Positions 12,344 through 25,210 of a stretch of DNA of 64,000 bases are shown piece by piece. Numbering within the stretch: the stretch's first letter is position 1; every line of letters begins with the position of its first letter. The DNA lies in NCBI GenBank assembly GCA_020086605.1, contig JACBWW010000048.1, positions 4,379,265 through 4,443,264 of the forward strand, in the 5' to 3' direction. The notes beneath the pieces were generated by a model. The model worked only from the letters and a program-made list of their open reading frames with translations. It did no database searches and was not told the DNA's origin. The position numbers were made by a program, and so were the translations under genes. The stretch comes from Lanius collurio. Lineage: Eukaryota; Chordata; Aves; Passeriformes; Laniidae.

Positions 12344-12765
12344 ATAGAATACATATATGTGTATTCACACACCTGGCCATGAGGATCAACACAGACAGAA
12401 GACATGGCACTCACATAAACATGGATGTGCTCCAGGAATGATACCAACATCCTGATCATGTTTGTCTCTCTGTCTGATCCAGACAAGGGCCAGTAGCTGG
12501 CCTCAGACACCCAGCCTGTGCTGTAGCTGGCCTTTGGATACTCCAGCTTTCACTTACCTCATACACAGACATGTTCATACACACACATGTTTGCAAACAG
12601 GTTTTTCGATTGACCCCACCAGATCCCACTGGCTCTGCAGAGAAGTCAGAAAATACACAGAGTTTAATGAGGAAACAGGGTACAGTGGCACAGTGGATCA
12701 GGTGCAAGGCACAACCTTATAAGCACACTGATCAGTGTCTGTCAGCATGACTGATGACCCCACTT
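12344..12765. other. Unclassified block abutting the CR1 break
   Basis: This is moderately GC-rich and CA/TG-rich, with repeated ACACAC and CATG stretches. It directly abuts the point where the antisense CR1 stops. The segment around 12650-12735 has the look of an antisense LTR end (GTTTAATGAGGAAACAGGG, later CTTATAAGCACAC), but I cannot assign it to a family. Open frames here on both strands (up to 86 codons) overlap each other and are not convincing. Confidence 0.3.
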
Positions 12766-15151
12766 ATTGTATTACTCCTCTATTTTCCTACGCTTATTTC
12801 TCTCCAAATCATCTTGATCACTCCCTTCCCTCCTTTGTTTCTTCCCCTAACATTCCATACTAAGTCTAGTAACATTCAAAAATGTTGCTCCCTTGCACCC
12901 CAGTTTTAGCCCAGTAACACTAGGCAGTAATACTATCCAGTCTGCAAGGCCATCTGGAAGGCCACTCCTCCTGACTCATGGCGAAAAATTTTCTTCCCAG
13001 GCCATGAGGCTGAGGCTCTTCTGGAATATCTGAGAGAAGAGCCAGGGCAGTGACTTGCCTCTTTCATTAGAATATTGCTACTTTTCTTCTGTGATCTTTG
13101 TTGTTTGTGGGTTCTTCTTGAACCTTTAATCACATAATAGTTTCAAAATGATTCTTCTTTCAAGGAAGTAATAAAAAATATATTAAGGCTGTTTAGAACC
13201 AAATATCCTGTTTACAGCACATGTGGAATAGTGTACACAGAATGTGTGCATGGGGAAAAAAAACATTAAACTACAAAAATTTATATATTTTAAAATCTGT
13301 CTGCTCTTCTATTCAAGTCTTTTGAAATTTGTATTCATTCAGCATTCCAGCCAAAATAGATTTTTATTGCAAACACTGCCTACAATTTCTTTCAACTGTT
13401 TCTTAGGTAATAAAATTTTCTACGTTTGATTGATAGTAATGGATTCTAATTTAACCATTTAAGAGGAAAGCTGCATTTTTTTTTAGACTGCTTTATGTAG
13501 TCCAGTATATTTAGCAAGCTCCATCTTTTTATATGCACCTTAGTCTCCAGAGTATTTTAGACTTTATGAGATCAGCAGACCTTAAATGTTCACCATCTCT
13601 TAGCATTTTATTACACTGAGTCCATTTCCTAAGATGATTTCTCCATTTGCCACTGATCCTGTTGTTCATTGAACAGTAAAGAAGAAGTCTTATTGCACCT
13701 TGAAGTGCATAAATGATGCTTTAGTGATTGCAGAATGGATATCCTTGGTTGAATGGCCAAAGAAATTGAAATTCCACTGGTCAACAGGTCTTTTTCTTAA
13801 ACCAAGGGCTTTCCTATTCCTCTGGAATTGCTTTTCACCTTAATCATGTCACTTCGTATATCTTTCCTCTGAGCATCCTCTATATGCTACTATATTTCAT
13901 AATTACTGGTTTCCTGTAGTTTGAGGATTTTCTGCTGTTGTTTCCTAAACTCTGTTCTTCTTCCTGGATATGTTTCCTATAAGATTATGACTTGCATAAC
14001 ATATAACACACTACATGTAGAAACCACCCTTTTGTCAAATTGCACAGTTATACTGAATACTTTAATCTCTTTTTAAGGTATCTGTGATGTCAAATGCTTC
14101 TTAGTTATGGATATTAATACCATTTAAATAACAAGAAAAAAAAAGATTTACACAATTAAAAATAAAATTAATTTTACAAGGTCCTAGTTCTATTCTCCAA
14201 AGATAGGAAAATGATAAAGACATGAAGTCATTTTCAGTACACTGGACACCTTTTTCTGTCTCATTCTTTTGACAAATAAATGTGAAGTCAAAGAGCAGAA
14301 ATTGCTATTGTAAATTTTGGAAAGAAACGTGTTAATTATGAAATGATAATTTTTGATAATTTTTAAGTAATTTTAAATCTGTGCTTGAGTTTCTAAAAAT
14401 TTGGATATTTTTAAGAATAAACCTGGAAGATTATCTCTCTTTGCAAGGGAAAATAAAAGAAAGAAGGTAGATGCAATTTCATAAATCAGAGTATCTAAAG
14501 AGAGCTCTGGACAACTGAAAATATCTACCCATGGTTAAAGTTGAGTTTTGACTTAAAAATGAACCATCAAAACAATATATTTCATGGCTGACATTTTTAT
14601 TTCGCATCAGGGAAAAGCTGTCTCATGTCTCTTCCAAATACAGAAAAAACTTTCACTATAAAAATGACACTTGCTTTACAGACCTTCAAAGGCATCTGAC
14701 TCTCTCCATATATTCCACCAGCAATTTTATGAAGCTCGTTCTCTCACATCAAAATTTTGGCATAACAGATTTCTAAGTTCAGCAGACTGGAGCACAGCTG
14801 ACATTGGTATTTTACAGTCTTAAAACTGTCCTTTCTCCAGTATTTGAACAAGTATACATTCTAAAAGCCTCGGGGAAAAGAGTGGATTTCTTTTCTGCTA
14901 TGTAAACTAGTATTTTGTTTTAAATTGAAGGAGAACAATTTGAAAAAAAGTTGGTATGGTTCAGTTAATTAATTTCCAGGTCATCAACTTTCTCCAATTG
15001 AATTATTTGCACGTCAATATTCTTACCTTTCTTCTGTGTAGAATCATTTCAATCCTTGAAAGTATTCTCAGCTGGAAGATAAGGCTGTTTTGATCTTTTT
15101 TTCACAGAAGTTTTCCTTAGCCTCCCACCTATTAAGGAGGTGCCAGCTTTC
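12766..15151. other. Unique sequence, no gene recognised
   Basis: No exon, RNA gene or repeat family was recognised. The sequence becomes AT-rich after about 13100. Confidence 0.5.
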
Positions 15152-15378
15152 TCAGAATCACAGAATCATTGGAGATCACCTCGTCCAGCATGCCTGTTCA
15201 GACTAAGATTATCTAGCACAGGTGGTTTGACACCTGCTTCTGATTATCTCCAAGGATGAATGCTCCATGTCTTTGAGCAGTCTTTTTCCATCATTTCACC
15301 ATCACCAGAGTAAAACTTTTTTTTTTACATTTTAGTAGAATTTCTGTCCTTTGCCTCTTTTTCTGACCCATCAGGTCC
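15152..15378 (-). mobile_element. CR1 LINE 3' fragment, antisense
   Basis: It starts CTCAGAATCACAGAATCATT, the complement of a CR1 3' terminus. It continues with GGAGATCACCTCGTCCAGCA, TCTAGCACAGGTGG, TATCTCCAAGGATGAATGCTCC and TTTCTGTCCTTTGCCTC, all in the order of the antisense CR1 3' UTR and ORF2 end. Beyond about 15378 similarity is lost. It is diverged, 5'-truncated and non-functional. The immediately upstream CTATTAAGGAGGTGCCAGC is not CR1-like. Confidence 0.85.
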
Positions 15379-16674
15379 CATGAAGTTGTGTATACCCAAT
15401 TTAAGTGTTTGCTACCTCAATCCTTGAACGCTGAGGTTAAGTCTTAATTCAGACTTTCCAGTCCATATGTTGAGATCCCTTTCTTTATCCGTAATAATGC
15501 ATCAGAGAGCTCATTTTCCTGGTTCAGTTAAAAACTTCTTTGAGAATGTATGCAAGAAAAGTCTGTAACAACTACCAAATTGATGGATTGTTCTACAGCC
15601 TGGAGCAAAGCACATGGCATATGTGATGTCCACAAACATAAATTCTTAAAAGAGGATGGTCACTTACTTGCCACAGGCCTCAGCAAGGAGTGATTCCCAT
15701 AAGTTCTTCTACCTACCTTCAGGAAAAACTCTGTAGCACAACACTAAAGATACATTAATTACTCATCTGTGTGCCAGCTGTCTCCTGTGACTGTGCCCTT
15801 AGGCAATTTACTGTGAGGTGTCAACCTGGAAGTACAAGGCTGGGTTATTTTGTCGTCAGTGTCAGGTGCATCATCACTGCAGTCTACCCCTTGAACAGAC
15901 TCTCCTGGTAAGTCGCTCCAGCTGTCATAATCCATAAGATTTCATCCTTCCAGCCCTTGCCCAACCAGAACACAAGTTTATAAGATCATAATTTACCTAG
16001 AACAAATTTTTCTACTTTTGTCATAAAACTTTTTCAACTGGCATCTTGCACCTTACCCAATAGGTAAGAGAAAGGCCAAACTGAAAAACGACAGGAATCA
16101 ATATGCTCCTCATATGAGCTCTCTTTGTCACTCCTTGCTGAACTTAGGAACATTTAAAAAAAAAAAAAGTGTCATCATTTCTAAAAAAACTCCTTTCTTG
16201 ATGAAGAGAAAGCTGGTCAGGTCTTACAGATGCACAGCTGTGTAGATGATCAATTTTGTAAAAAAGATAATTGTTCTCATATTTACCACTGCTGTCCCAC
16301 ATATGTTCTGAAGGTGGCATACTGCTCGGTGAGATACTTCATTACTATTCAGATACACTCACTGGTGCTGCAGCTTTGCCATCTGAAGTTACTGAAATCC
16401 ATAGAGTCTTGTCTATGAAAAATATGACTGTCCCACAGAATGTTTCTTGGCTTTTGACAGGATAAGACATGGATAGGTTTTCTTGCAGAGACAATACTGG
16501 AGGACTATGACAAAGGCAGCATATCTTAATATTTTTTTTTTCTGTCTACATATCATAATACACCATTTTGCCTACTGTCTTTATGTTGTTTGGGAAAATG
16601 ATAGTTGAAATGATCCAAAAGCATGATAGGGGGTGCCATCATTCAACAGTATGGTGAGTGACATCCTAGATGTA
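15379..16674. other. Unique sequence, no gene recognised
   Basis: No exon or repeat family was recognised. Two overlapping open frames at 16230-16465 (62 and 64 codons) are short and featureless. Confidence 0.5.
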
Positions 16675-17275
16675 CATATTTGCCTTTCCTAAGCCTGTTT
16701 TAGCTGGCCCTTATCACCTGGCTTCCCTGTGTCTGATGGAACTCAAGATGATCTACTCTATGACCTTTCCTGATACTAAGGTCAGGCTGACAGGACTGTA
16801 GTTCCCTAGATCCTTTTTCCAGCCTTCTTGTAGACAGCCAATACATTTCCTAACTTCCAGTCAACTGGGATCTGCCCAGTTAGCCAGGACCGCTGGTAAA
16901 TGATGGAGAGTGGTTCAGCAAGCACTTCAGCTGGTAACCACATAGACTTGTGTGAGGGGGTTAACCCCATAGATCTGTGTGTCTAAAGAGTGTAGCAGGT
17001 TTCTAATAATTCCCCCTCGGATTATGGGAGCTTCACTCAGCTCCCTCTTCCTGTCTTACAGTTCAATTTTTCTCTGTTCCGGAGAAAAACTGGTCAGTTA
17101 AAAACTGAGGCAAAGAAAGCATTATGCATATCAGTCTTCCTCATCCTCTGGCAGTATGTTTCTCCCACACATCCAATAAAGGATTGAGAATCTACTCTAG
17201 TTCTCCTTTGGTTACTTATACATTTATAGAAATATTTTTGTTGTCTTTTACAACAATAGCCAGTTCTCATCCATA
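16675..17275 (-). mobile_element. CR1 LINE ORF2 (reverse transcriptase region), antisense
   Basis: This is the antisense of the CR1 ORF2 reverse transcriptase N-terminal region. It shows TTTGCCTTTCCTAAGCCTG, AACTCAAGATGATCTACTC, AGGTCAGGCTGACAGGACTG, TAGTTCCCTAGATCC, CCTTCTTGTAGACAGCC, CTTCCAGTCAACTGGGATC, TTAGCCAGGACCGCTGG and ATCCAATAAAGGATTGAGA in consensus order. It has neither the CR1 5' end nor the 3' terminal repeat, and its coding frame is interrupted. The same ORF2 stretch appears on the plus strand at 61273-61690. Confidence 0.9.
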
Positions 17276-20200
17276 TTGCACAAAGTCCTTTTGCATCACA
17301 GCAGTTTTCATCCTCAAGGTCAGCAAAGGCTTCAGAGAAAGCCTGGAAAATCTTGTAGTTCTGCTATAATACTGCTAACACACCACAGTATCATCTACAA
17401 TTTGGTTTGGAGATTGGTTACAAGTAGAAACACAGAAATCCCTAAAGCATAGCACTTTTTCTTGATGAACATGTGTCATATTCAACAAGATAAGATATAT
17501 AGCGTTATAGAGGCACTGTGTGTTTAACTGTCTGCCTTATTAGCTGTCCTATCTTGATGAAGATGATAAGTCATTCATCAGAGAGAAGCAAAATCATCCA
17601 TGCTGCTTTTTGGAAACAATCTTGGAAGTTAACTACTGCAGGAATCACTAGTAGGCTTCATGTGACAAAGAGCCAGTTAGGGTGATTTAAAACAAGCAAA
17701 AGCCTATAAAAACAAAACCCCAAGACTGAAGTTATTAAACACTGTGAGTGAAAAGACTGATCAGTCTCATTCAGCATGAGGCTTTTTGTTAATTCATGCA
17801 TGCATCATCTGCTGGGTTTTTTTTTTTTTTTTTTTTTTTTTTTTGAGGAGGAAGGGTAGAAATAAGTCTCTTTAAAATAAGGTAGACATGCCCTAAGGAG
17901 CTATATCACACTAGACATTGATATTTTTCCAGATCAGTCTCTTTTTCCTATTCCAAATGATGTCCTAGTAACATTTACTGTCCTAAAGAATCTCTAAAAA
18001 AAGACACAAACCCAACAAACTAATGCAAAACAAACCCATGTGGCTTAAGTTAAATCTTTTACAGAAGAAATATGTTTTATCTCCAGAGCAACACTTGTCA
18101 TCTAATACCCTTAGATTTTTCTGGTGCATAATATTGCAAGATAAATACATGGAAGTTCCAATTTCCTTTTTATTCTCAGTAGTCAGTTGCTTAGCTTTCA
18201 AATTCCAGTCTGGTTTAGAAATACTCTTAGAAATTTGTGTGTCTACGAACAAGTGGAATTAGATTCCTTTTAGATAGGGATTTTTAAATGTGCATCTGGA
18301 AACAGATTCCTTTCTTTGGTTTAGTCATGACAGTGTAAAAGGATAAATGAATTTATCCTGATTATAATATGCAGGCCTACATGACTGCACAACAGGAATG
18401 TAAGAAAGATTTCATTGCAATATGCATGAAGATATTGGACTCATTTGCAAAGTCGATTACATCCAATGTGGTTTTTAAGTAATACCAATCACTGACATTA
18501 GAGACACAGGAGATTTAATTAGTGCGAATGTTCTTTTTAGCTGACAGGATATAATAAATCATGAAGTATACAAACAGTGCTTTAAAAAGTTTTATTATCC
18601 CTTCAAAATAATTTTATTTCCTCTGAAATTGCTTCAGAACTTTACAAAACCCCTCCATAAAATGCCATAAGGTTTTTATCCTTTTGGGTGAGAAATTTGA
18701 CTTTTTTTAATCTCTTTTTAATAAAGTGGCTAAACTTTTAATTTTATTCCATGATGTCCACATGTAATGCCATGCAAAATGAATAGCTAGCACAGAGGTA
18801 AAGCATACATAAGACTGAAGAAGACAAAGGAATGAAAGCACAAGGTTTAATACAACATAACAATTTTCAGTACCATATAATTAAGGGGTTTTGTTTGTGT
18901 AGAGATGCAGAATAATCAGTGTTGTGTCATAGATTTACATATGAAAACTAAATGATGAAATCATACCTCTCACATAAATATTTTCATTCTTCTTATTTTT
19001 ACTTATTTTTTTTAGTGCTTTGTCAGATGAAACTATTACTAAATTACCTAAATTACTTCTTTTAAATCAATAATTAGGATTTCCTAACAGACAAGGAATT
19101 GCTGTGTGTAGCAGACCATCTGGCATGGGCTATGTGAACTAAAATGCTTCTTTTTGCATTTTTTTTTCCCTTAAGTAGATGCCATTACTCATCAAAAAAA
19201 CATAGATTTGATTATTTATTTCATTCTACACTATGATTCAGACTATATGGATTTCTCCTGCAAGTTGTTTATAATGAAATCAAACACATTGAAAGGAATG
19301 GCAGTCAATCATCTAGGAATTTTAAAAGTGTAGTGTATATTTGCAAACTGTCTTAAGCTAACAATGTGACCTTCATTTGTTTTGGAATTTGATTTTTTTA
19401 ATATGTATATATATTTAATGGTTGGTTGAAGAAGCTAATACAAAATGGCTAAATAGCTTCCCTATTTATCAGTATATTTTGTGTAGAAGTCCCAAAATTT
19501 CCCTACCATGTGAGCCTAAATGAAAATTCAGAGACGGGGAATATTCATATCTATTGCAGGGAAGACATGTTTGGAAAAGTGTTGAAACTTTGCAGTTAAA
19601 ACAAATGGTCATAATCAAGGAAAAGAATGAAATAAAAACCTGATAGTGTGCAAGATATTTTGAATTGGTATCTTCATAGATATGCTGTTATGGTGGTGAG
19701 CCAGGTAATTGATCTGAAGCTACAAACGACTGATTAGGTTTGGAAAGACTGCATTGAGATTGATTGTGATCACAGATTTTCTTGTCATACAATGTGGTGT
19801 TCTATTTTATTAGGTTTTTTTGGTTTTGTTTATTTTTTTTAAATTCACTCAGGACTGATGTTTCTTAGAAAAGATAGAGAATTTGTGAAAGAGTTATAAA
19901 GTTCATGGCATATTATGCATATCATTTTACATAAATAAAAATACTAACTGAAAAGGAAGGCTTTTATGCAATTTGTCTTTTAATAGTTCCTAGAACAGAT
20001 ACTTTGAGTGATATAAGTGCAAGGCCCCAGATCTCACTTGATGAGTCTCTTCAAAGGGCTTAAGATTCTTTTATGTACCCTAAGTCAGAAACACTGAACA
20101 CATCAACAAAAAATATCAACAAGATATTCCTCAAGAGGTCAAAACAACAAAAATTTTACTGGCAAATTTCAGAAAATCAGGGAATTATGGAAAATTTTAG

Positions 20201-21365
20201 AGTGACATTCAATCAACCTAAAGCATTTCATAAAGAAATAACCTAGCAAATGCCAAGCACATTCAGTTGAGCAAACTCCAACCTATCTGATTTTAAGATA
20301 CTTAAACTTTGTTCTTATTCTTATTCCTTATTCTCAAAGAGAAGAAGAGAGAAGAGAGGTAAAAAACCCACAAATATAGCTACGACTCCTGGGTTCCCAT
20401 GGTGTTCCAACTCATACGAAATCCAAGAAGCAGGGTCAAGATATATGTGATTACCTTGCGCTCTGCCTAACCTACACTGTGGTTTTTCTGGGCCCTTCCT
20501 CCAGGTGGGATTTGGGGTCTGATGCCCACTTAGGAACTGGGTTAAAAGCTCCAAGGGAAGTTATGGAGTACTGCTTTCAGTATGCCAGGGATTTGTGGCT
20601 ACTGTGTGGCAGCATCACAGGCCCAAGGGCGTAGGGTGTGCACAGCGGAGCAAGACTTGCCCCTTTCCCCTACACACATGATCCTGAGACGTTTTGAGCC
20701 AGCAGTCCTTCCAATATCTCACAAGATGACAGGAAAATGCATATCTGGGAAAATCCTTCTGTGGGATTAAGGACCAAAGTTAACAGAAATTCAGGCATAC
20801 AGGAAAATAAGTCAACTTGCCTGGATAGGCTGCTGATCGCATTCACTTTTGATTACAGGTGTATCCATTTCTTTGTTCGGATGATATATCCAAACATAAT
20901 ATGTTGGATATTTCTAAACTACTCAGTATACTTAATTTGAGGGACAAAGAGAAAATTCTTTTTTTGGCACACAATATTATGGTTTTTTGTTTGTCAAGTC
21001 CAAATTGCTAAGAGATTTTTTGTGGGATCCCTTTAATGAGTTTTGATCCAGTCTACAAGAAGAAATTGTGAATTCACTACTGTAAAGTATCTACTTCCTA
21101 TCATATTAGGTACTACTAACAGAATAGTTCTGCTGATGAGCAAATAAATTAGCACATTTTAATGCAGCTTAGAAGATTTAAAAACAAATTGATGGGAAAC
21201 TTCTAAATAACTTCTTTAAATTTAGTTTGGTTAAAAAGAGTAAAAACTTTGGTGATACTAACATAAGACTAGAGCTTATTAACTGCAGCAAAGATTTCCA
21301 AAGGATTTTGCCAATATATTGGAAAGGATTGAGACTCTTCCCAGTTAGGGAAAATCTTCTGAGTT
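17276..21365. other. AT-rich sequence with a moderately GC-rich block near 20.4-20.75 kb
   Basis: No gene was supported. A 28-base T run lies at 17817-17844. Complementary open frames at 17983-18262 are about 80-90 codons on each strand and featureless. The segment 20370-20760 is less AT-rich than its surroundings and could be an unrecognised LTR or other repeat, but I see no terminal TG...CA structure I can defend. Confidence 0.45.
17817..17844. repeat. Poly-T tract, 28 bases
   Basis: An uninterrupted run of 28 T preceded by CTGGG and followed by GAGGAGG. No processed gene copy is apparent next to it. Confidence 0.95.
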
Positions 21366-21518
21366 CATGCAAGTATTTTGGACTTGTCCTTATTGGTAGC
21401 AGTGGGGCTACAAGGGTGACTTCTGTGAGAATTTGTCAGAAGCTCCCTATGTGTCTGGTGATGTCAAGACCAATTGGCTCCAAAACAGCCACGGCCTGTC
21501 CTTATCTTGAGCTATGAG
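21366..21518 (+). mobile_element. ERVL-type LTR, 5' fragment (family B)
   Basis: This matches the 5' part (U3) of the same avian ERVL LTR family as at 48240: TATTGGTAGCAGTGGGGCTA, then CAAGGGTGACTTCTGTGAGA, GTCAGAAGCTCCCTATGTG, CCAATTGGCTCCAAAACAGC. An insertion of about ten bases disrupts the usual TTTTGGTAGC junction. Downstream U3, R and U5 are missing. It is an old fragment with no internal retroviral sequence beside it. Confidence 0.65.
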
Positions 21519-24500
21519 CATTTCTCTTTATTTTGTCTACTCTGTCTAATTGAGGAAGCCAGGGTTAACCACCTCAACATTATACATATTAAAATAGCAG
21601 TTAAAATTCAATCTGTAAAAGTTAACTTAGTAGATTTTCTGCATTGCCCATTGTTGATTTTTTTAGGTGTAAAAAGTTCACATGCAGGTTTGTTTTGGAA
21701 TATTTTGTGTAATGAGAAGAAAATGGACATTAAGATGCGATATTAATTTAATCACATAATATTTTGCTTAGTAGCAATAAATGCTAGGAAATCTGTAATC
21801 TTGAAATACATTTGTATTTTTCTTTTTTCTTTATTATCTAGAGAATAATTTATTTTTGTTCTATTTCTACTGTAGTGCTAATTCCCTTGTGTTGTTACTT
21901 ATTTATTATTTAACACAACTATGCACAGTCTGATGCTGAGAATTCTTGCTCTTAAAACATGTGTTTGCTCATAGTGCTGCAACCAAGTACAAGAAATACT
22001 GTTCTAGAATTTTCACTTTGGTTTTTTTTTTAGAGCATCCCTATGAAGCCAATTGAATTTTTGCCTCTACTTTCATAAAGGGAAACTGTCAATTTTGTGT
22101 CCACTTTGAATTTTTTTTTTCTTCATGGATATTTTCTTTCCTTATCAATAATATTTCCATCTGTGTTGCTATTTGGCATCCCTCGAGGAATTTTTCTTTT
22201 CGCTTTGCCTGCAGGCAAATTCAGACTTAATTCTGTTTTGCCTAAAGAATATTTGGGGTGGAGATTTTACTTGAAGGGCAAACTAAAAACCGAGAGGGTT
22301 TAGAGACAAAAGGATTTTGCAAAACATGAACAGCAGCAGAAATACTTGATCCATCTCTACCTCTTCATTAGGATTTTCCCTTCCTACATTCCTTTTCCCT
22401 TGGTAACAGTTTCATTTCACAGAGTTTGGACATCCTCGTGATGTAGTGTCACAAAATATTTGGAGAAAAAAAGAAAAAAGGGAAGGGAGTAAGTCAGGCC
22501 TTCAGATAATGCAAATCAGTATTATGCAATCCATTTCAGCATAATTCTGTTGTCTTAAAAAATTACTTCAGAACACACCCATCACCTGGACAAAAACATC
22601 CACTAAGCAATTTCAAAGAATGAAAATTGTTAACATGACAAATATAGGATTCTTTGTTCACAAGAATAGTTTTGTACTGTGATCTTAGACAAGAATATTA
22701 GAACAGTAGTATTTTAAATGTTGAACAATTAAGCTCTCATTGCAATAGTCAATCATCCTGTTAAAGCAGTATATAGCCTTCAAAGTAATGACTTTGTTGC
22801 TTTGAGATTAATATTTTATGTGTTGAAGTTTATGAAAAACTAAAGTTAAATACATGAATTTGTCAGTGAGAAAGATAGAGCAGATGATTAAATCAAGAAA
22901 AATATGTTTTTAAATTATACATTATCAAGTAATAAAAAAAAAAATAAAAGAAGACAGTAATCTTTTTTCAAGGATTATCTCTGAGAATTAAAAAAAAAAA
23001 AAACAAGTCTGTAAAAGATTTTAAGATGTTAGCAAGTTCAAATGCAAACCTGCAGTGAATTATACTATTCAAAAGGAATTCCTAGACAAATGTTGCAAAA
23101 AGAAGATGTAGACTCTAGATCTGTTTTCTACACAGAATAAGCTATATGATCTATTCCAGTGTTTAACTAGGACATATTTAAACTTCTGAAAACACTGTGC
23201 AGAAATGCTCAGTGTACCTTAAGGTCATTAATTCTTGTCCAATTCAAATATTTTCAGCAACATCTTCTTCCACTTTGCAGCTCTGTTGCAAATATTTGAG
23301 AACTTGTAGTTCAGATTTCTTTTCCACAGAATATGGAGCCTAGAACAGCTGTGTTTCCTAGATTTGCCTGTCTTTATTTTCTGGAATTTTCTCCTTAATA
23401 TTTTTTAGAGTTTAGCAGGGAGAAGGTTTTAAATTTCCAATAATGCACCTGACTTGAGACATGAGCTAAAACCAAACCAAACCCAACCAAACCCCCTCCT
23501 TCACCTATCTAACAAAACATTTACTTTCATTAAACCCAGCAAGCATAAGCTTCCTCCCTCTTTTCCCTATCAGATTTGTTTGGTTGTGTGTAGATGATTA
23601 TTTCTTCCTAGCTAAAATGCCTAATGCTCTCCTTGAATTTGAACCCTATTTATTTTTGTTAAATTGTCTCAATGCACTTGTGTTTTATTGTGTTTACCTA
23701 TGTACTAAGTACCTTTGTACTGAGTCCAAAGATGTTTGAAAGTCCAAAAACTAAATGTCTGCCCAACATATCTTTGAGAGTTCATCCACAGGTGAACTTT
23801 TGTCTCCAAGATGAGTAACTCATCCCTTGATTCTTTTATGTGAGGATTTTATAGAATACTAAAATTTCATCTCTGGATACTATGCAGCTATCATTATATT
23901 CTTGTCAGAAGGCCAGGAAATTCTCATCAGTCCATAATATTTATACTCAGGAATCTGCACATAGGAGACAGGCAGCACACTTCTGAAAGTAAGTCATTCT
24001 GTAAAAACTAACTTTACATACTTAGCCTTACCCATCTTTATGACTAGCTTTTGTAAATCAATTTGAATATCTCAGATGGTGGGCCATGTTCTTCCCTCAT
24101 ACCTGAGAAGATATACTCATTGTATTATACTCATTCTATTAAGAGGGTTGATCAAGAGACTTTCTTCAGTTATGAGAAGTACCCAACAGCCTCTGCTCCC
24201 CCTGTATTCTATTCACCCATCCTGAACTTCAGCTATCATCTCAATAAATCTGCTTTTCTCATCTGCAGAAGTTTCTATTTAGAGTCTATCAGTTTACCAC
24301 CACTTTGGATGATGCCAGCAGCCAGAGACTCCACACTCCTTTCCCAGGAATTCCTCAGGAAGACAATTCCCACACCAGACTTGTTTTGTTTATATCTGCA
24401 ATAAGTTGTACATCACAGATCTCACAAATTTATAGCAGGATGTAGGTAAAGGTTTTCATTATGTACTCCTTGTCAGTGGAAATAAAAGGATAGCAATGCT

Positions 24501-24617
24501 GTGGAGATTATTTTGTTCTATAGCTGTTTTCCCTACACTACAGTTTTCCTTCTGAAGTCCCAAATCCTACAGTTGCTCTTTCCAAATATCTTCAATGGAT
24601 CCCACTTTATGTTTTAG
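21519..24617. other. AT-rich unique sequence, no gene recognised
   Basis: No exon or repeat family was recognised. There are A-rich and T-rich runs (for example 22090-22120, 22931-22945 and 22990-23003) and an AACCAAACC-type stretch near 23470-23500. A plus-strand open frame of 113 codons at 24063-24404 has no recognisable domain and is within chance length for this composition. Confidence 0.5.
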
Positions 24618-24637
24618 TTTTTTTTTTTTTTTTTTTT
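24618..24637. repeat. Poly-T tract, 20 bases
   Basis: A run of 20 T in AT-rich sequence about 130 bases before a GC-rich block. Confidence 0.9.
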
Positions 24638-24764
24638 AATTGCTAACTTTTAAATTCTTTTTTGCCAGTATGGAACTTTTCTGGAATAGTTTTTTTAATA
24701 CCTCCAACTGAACAAGAACAAGAAGTAAGATATTTAGTAGTCTATTTTTACCTATTCTCCAGCA

Positions 24765-25210
24765 GCCAGATGGACAATGATGGGTGTTGCTGACTGCTCA
24801 TAAGTCTGTGAAGGGGCAGAATGTGGCTGTCTGGGGGTGTCAGAAGCTCCCCAGGGGCCATTAGGGCATGGACTCACAGCCAGGGCCTGTTTCACTGACC
24901 CAGCTAGGGAGCAGAGCAGCTGGGGCAAACTGGGAGAGGCCCAGCCCTAAACACTGGAAATTTCCCTGCGGATAGAGCAAGGCTGAGGGCAGTACCCTGT
25001 AGGCAAGGGACTGGCTATGTCACAGCAGAGGCTGGAACTCAGGCCAGTCGCAGCAGTACAGCTCCATTTGGGAGGAAAGGGAGGCAGATCCTATCAAGTC
25101 CACCTTCTTCAAAACAATTTTCCCCAAGGCCACTAGCTGTGCTCTTCCCCAGCTGGACCTGAGCTCAGTCTAGCAAATGTCCAGAAGTGAGGAGGTGTGG
25201 ACAAGGACAT
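24765..25210. other. GC-rich unclassified block
   Basis: This is a sharply bounded stretch rich in CAGCC, GGGGC and CCAGCT motifs inside AT-rich DNA. No long open frame crosses it and no splice-like boundaries stand out. It does not match the CR1 or ERVL consensus parts I know. It could be an unrecognised repeat, an LTR or an isolated GC island; CpG is not obviously enriched. Confidence 0.35.

Noticed and set aside
24063..24404. 113-codon plus-strand frame as a gene
   Set aside because: Featureless sequence and chance-compatible length; its ATG lies in AT-rich DNA without promoter or splice context.
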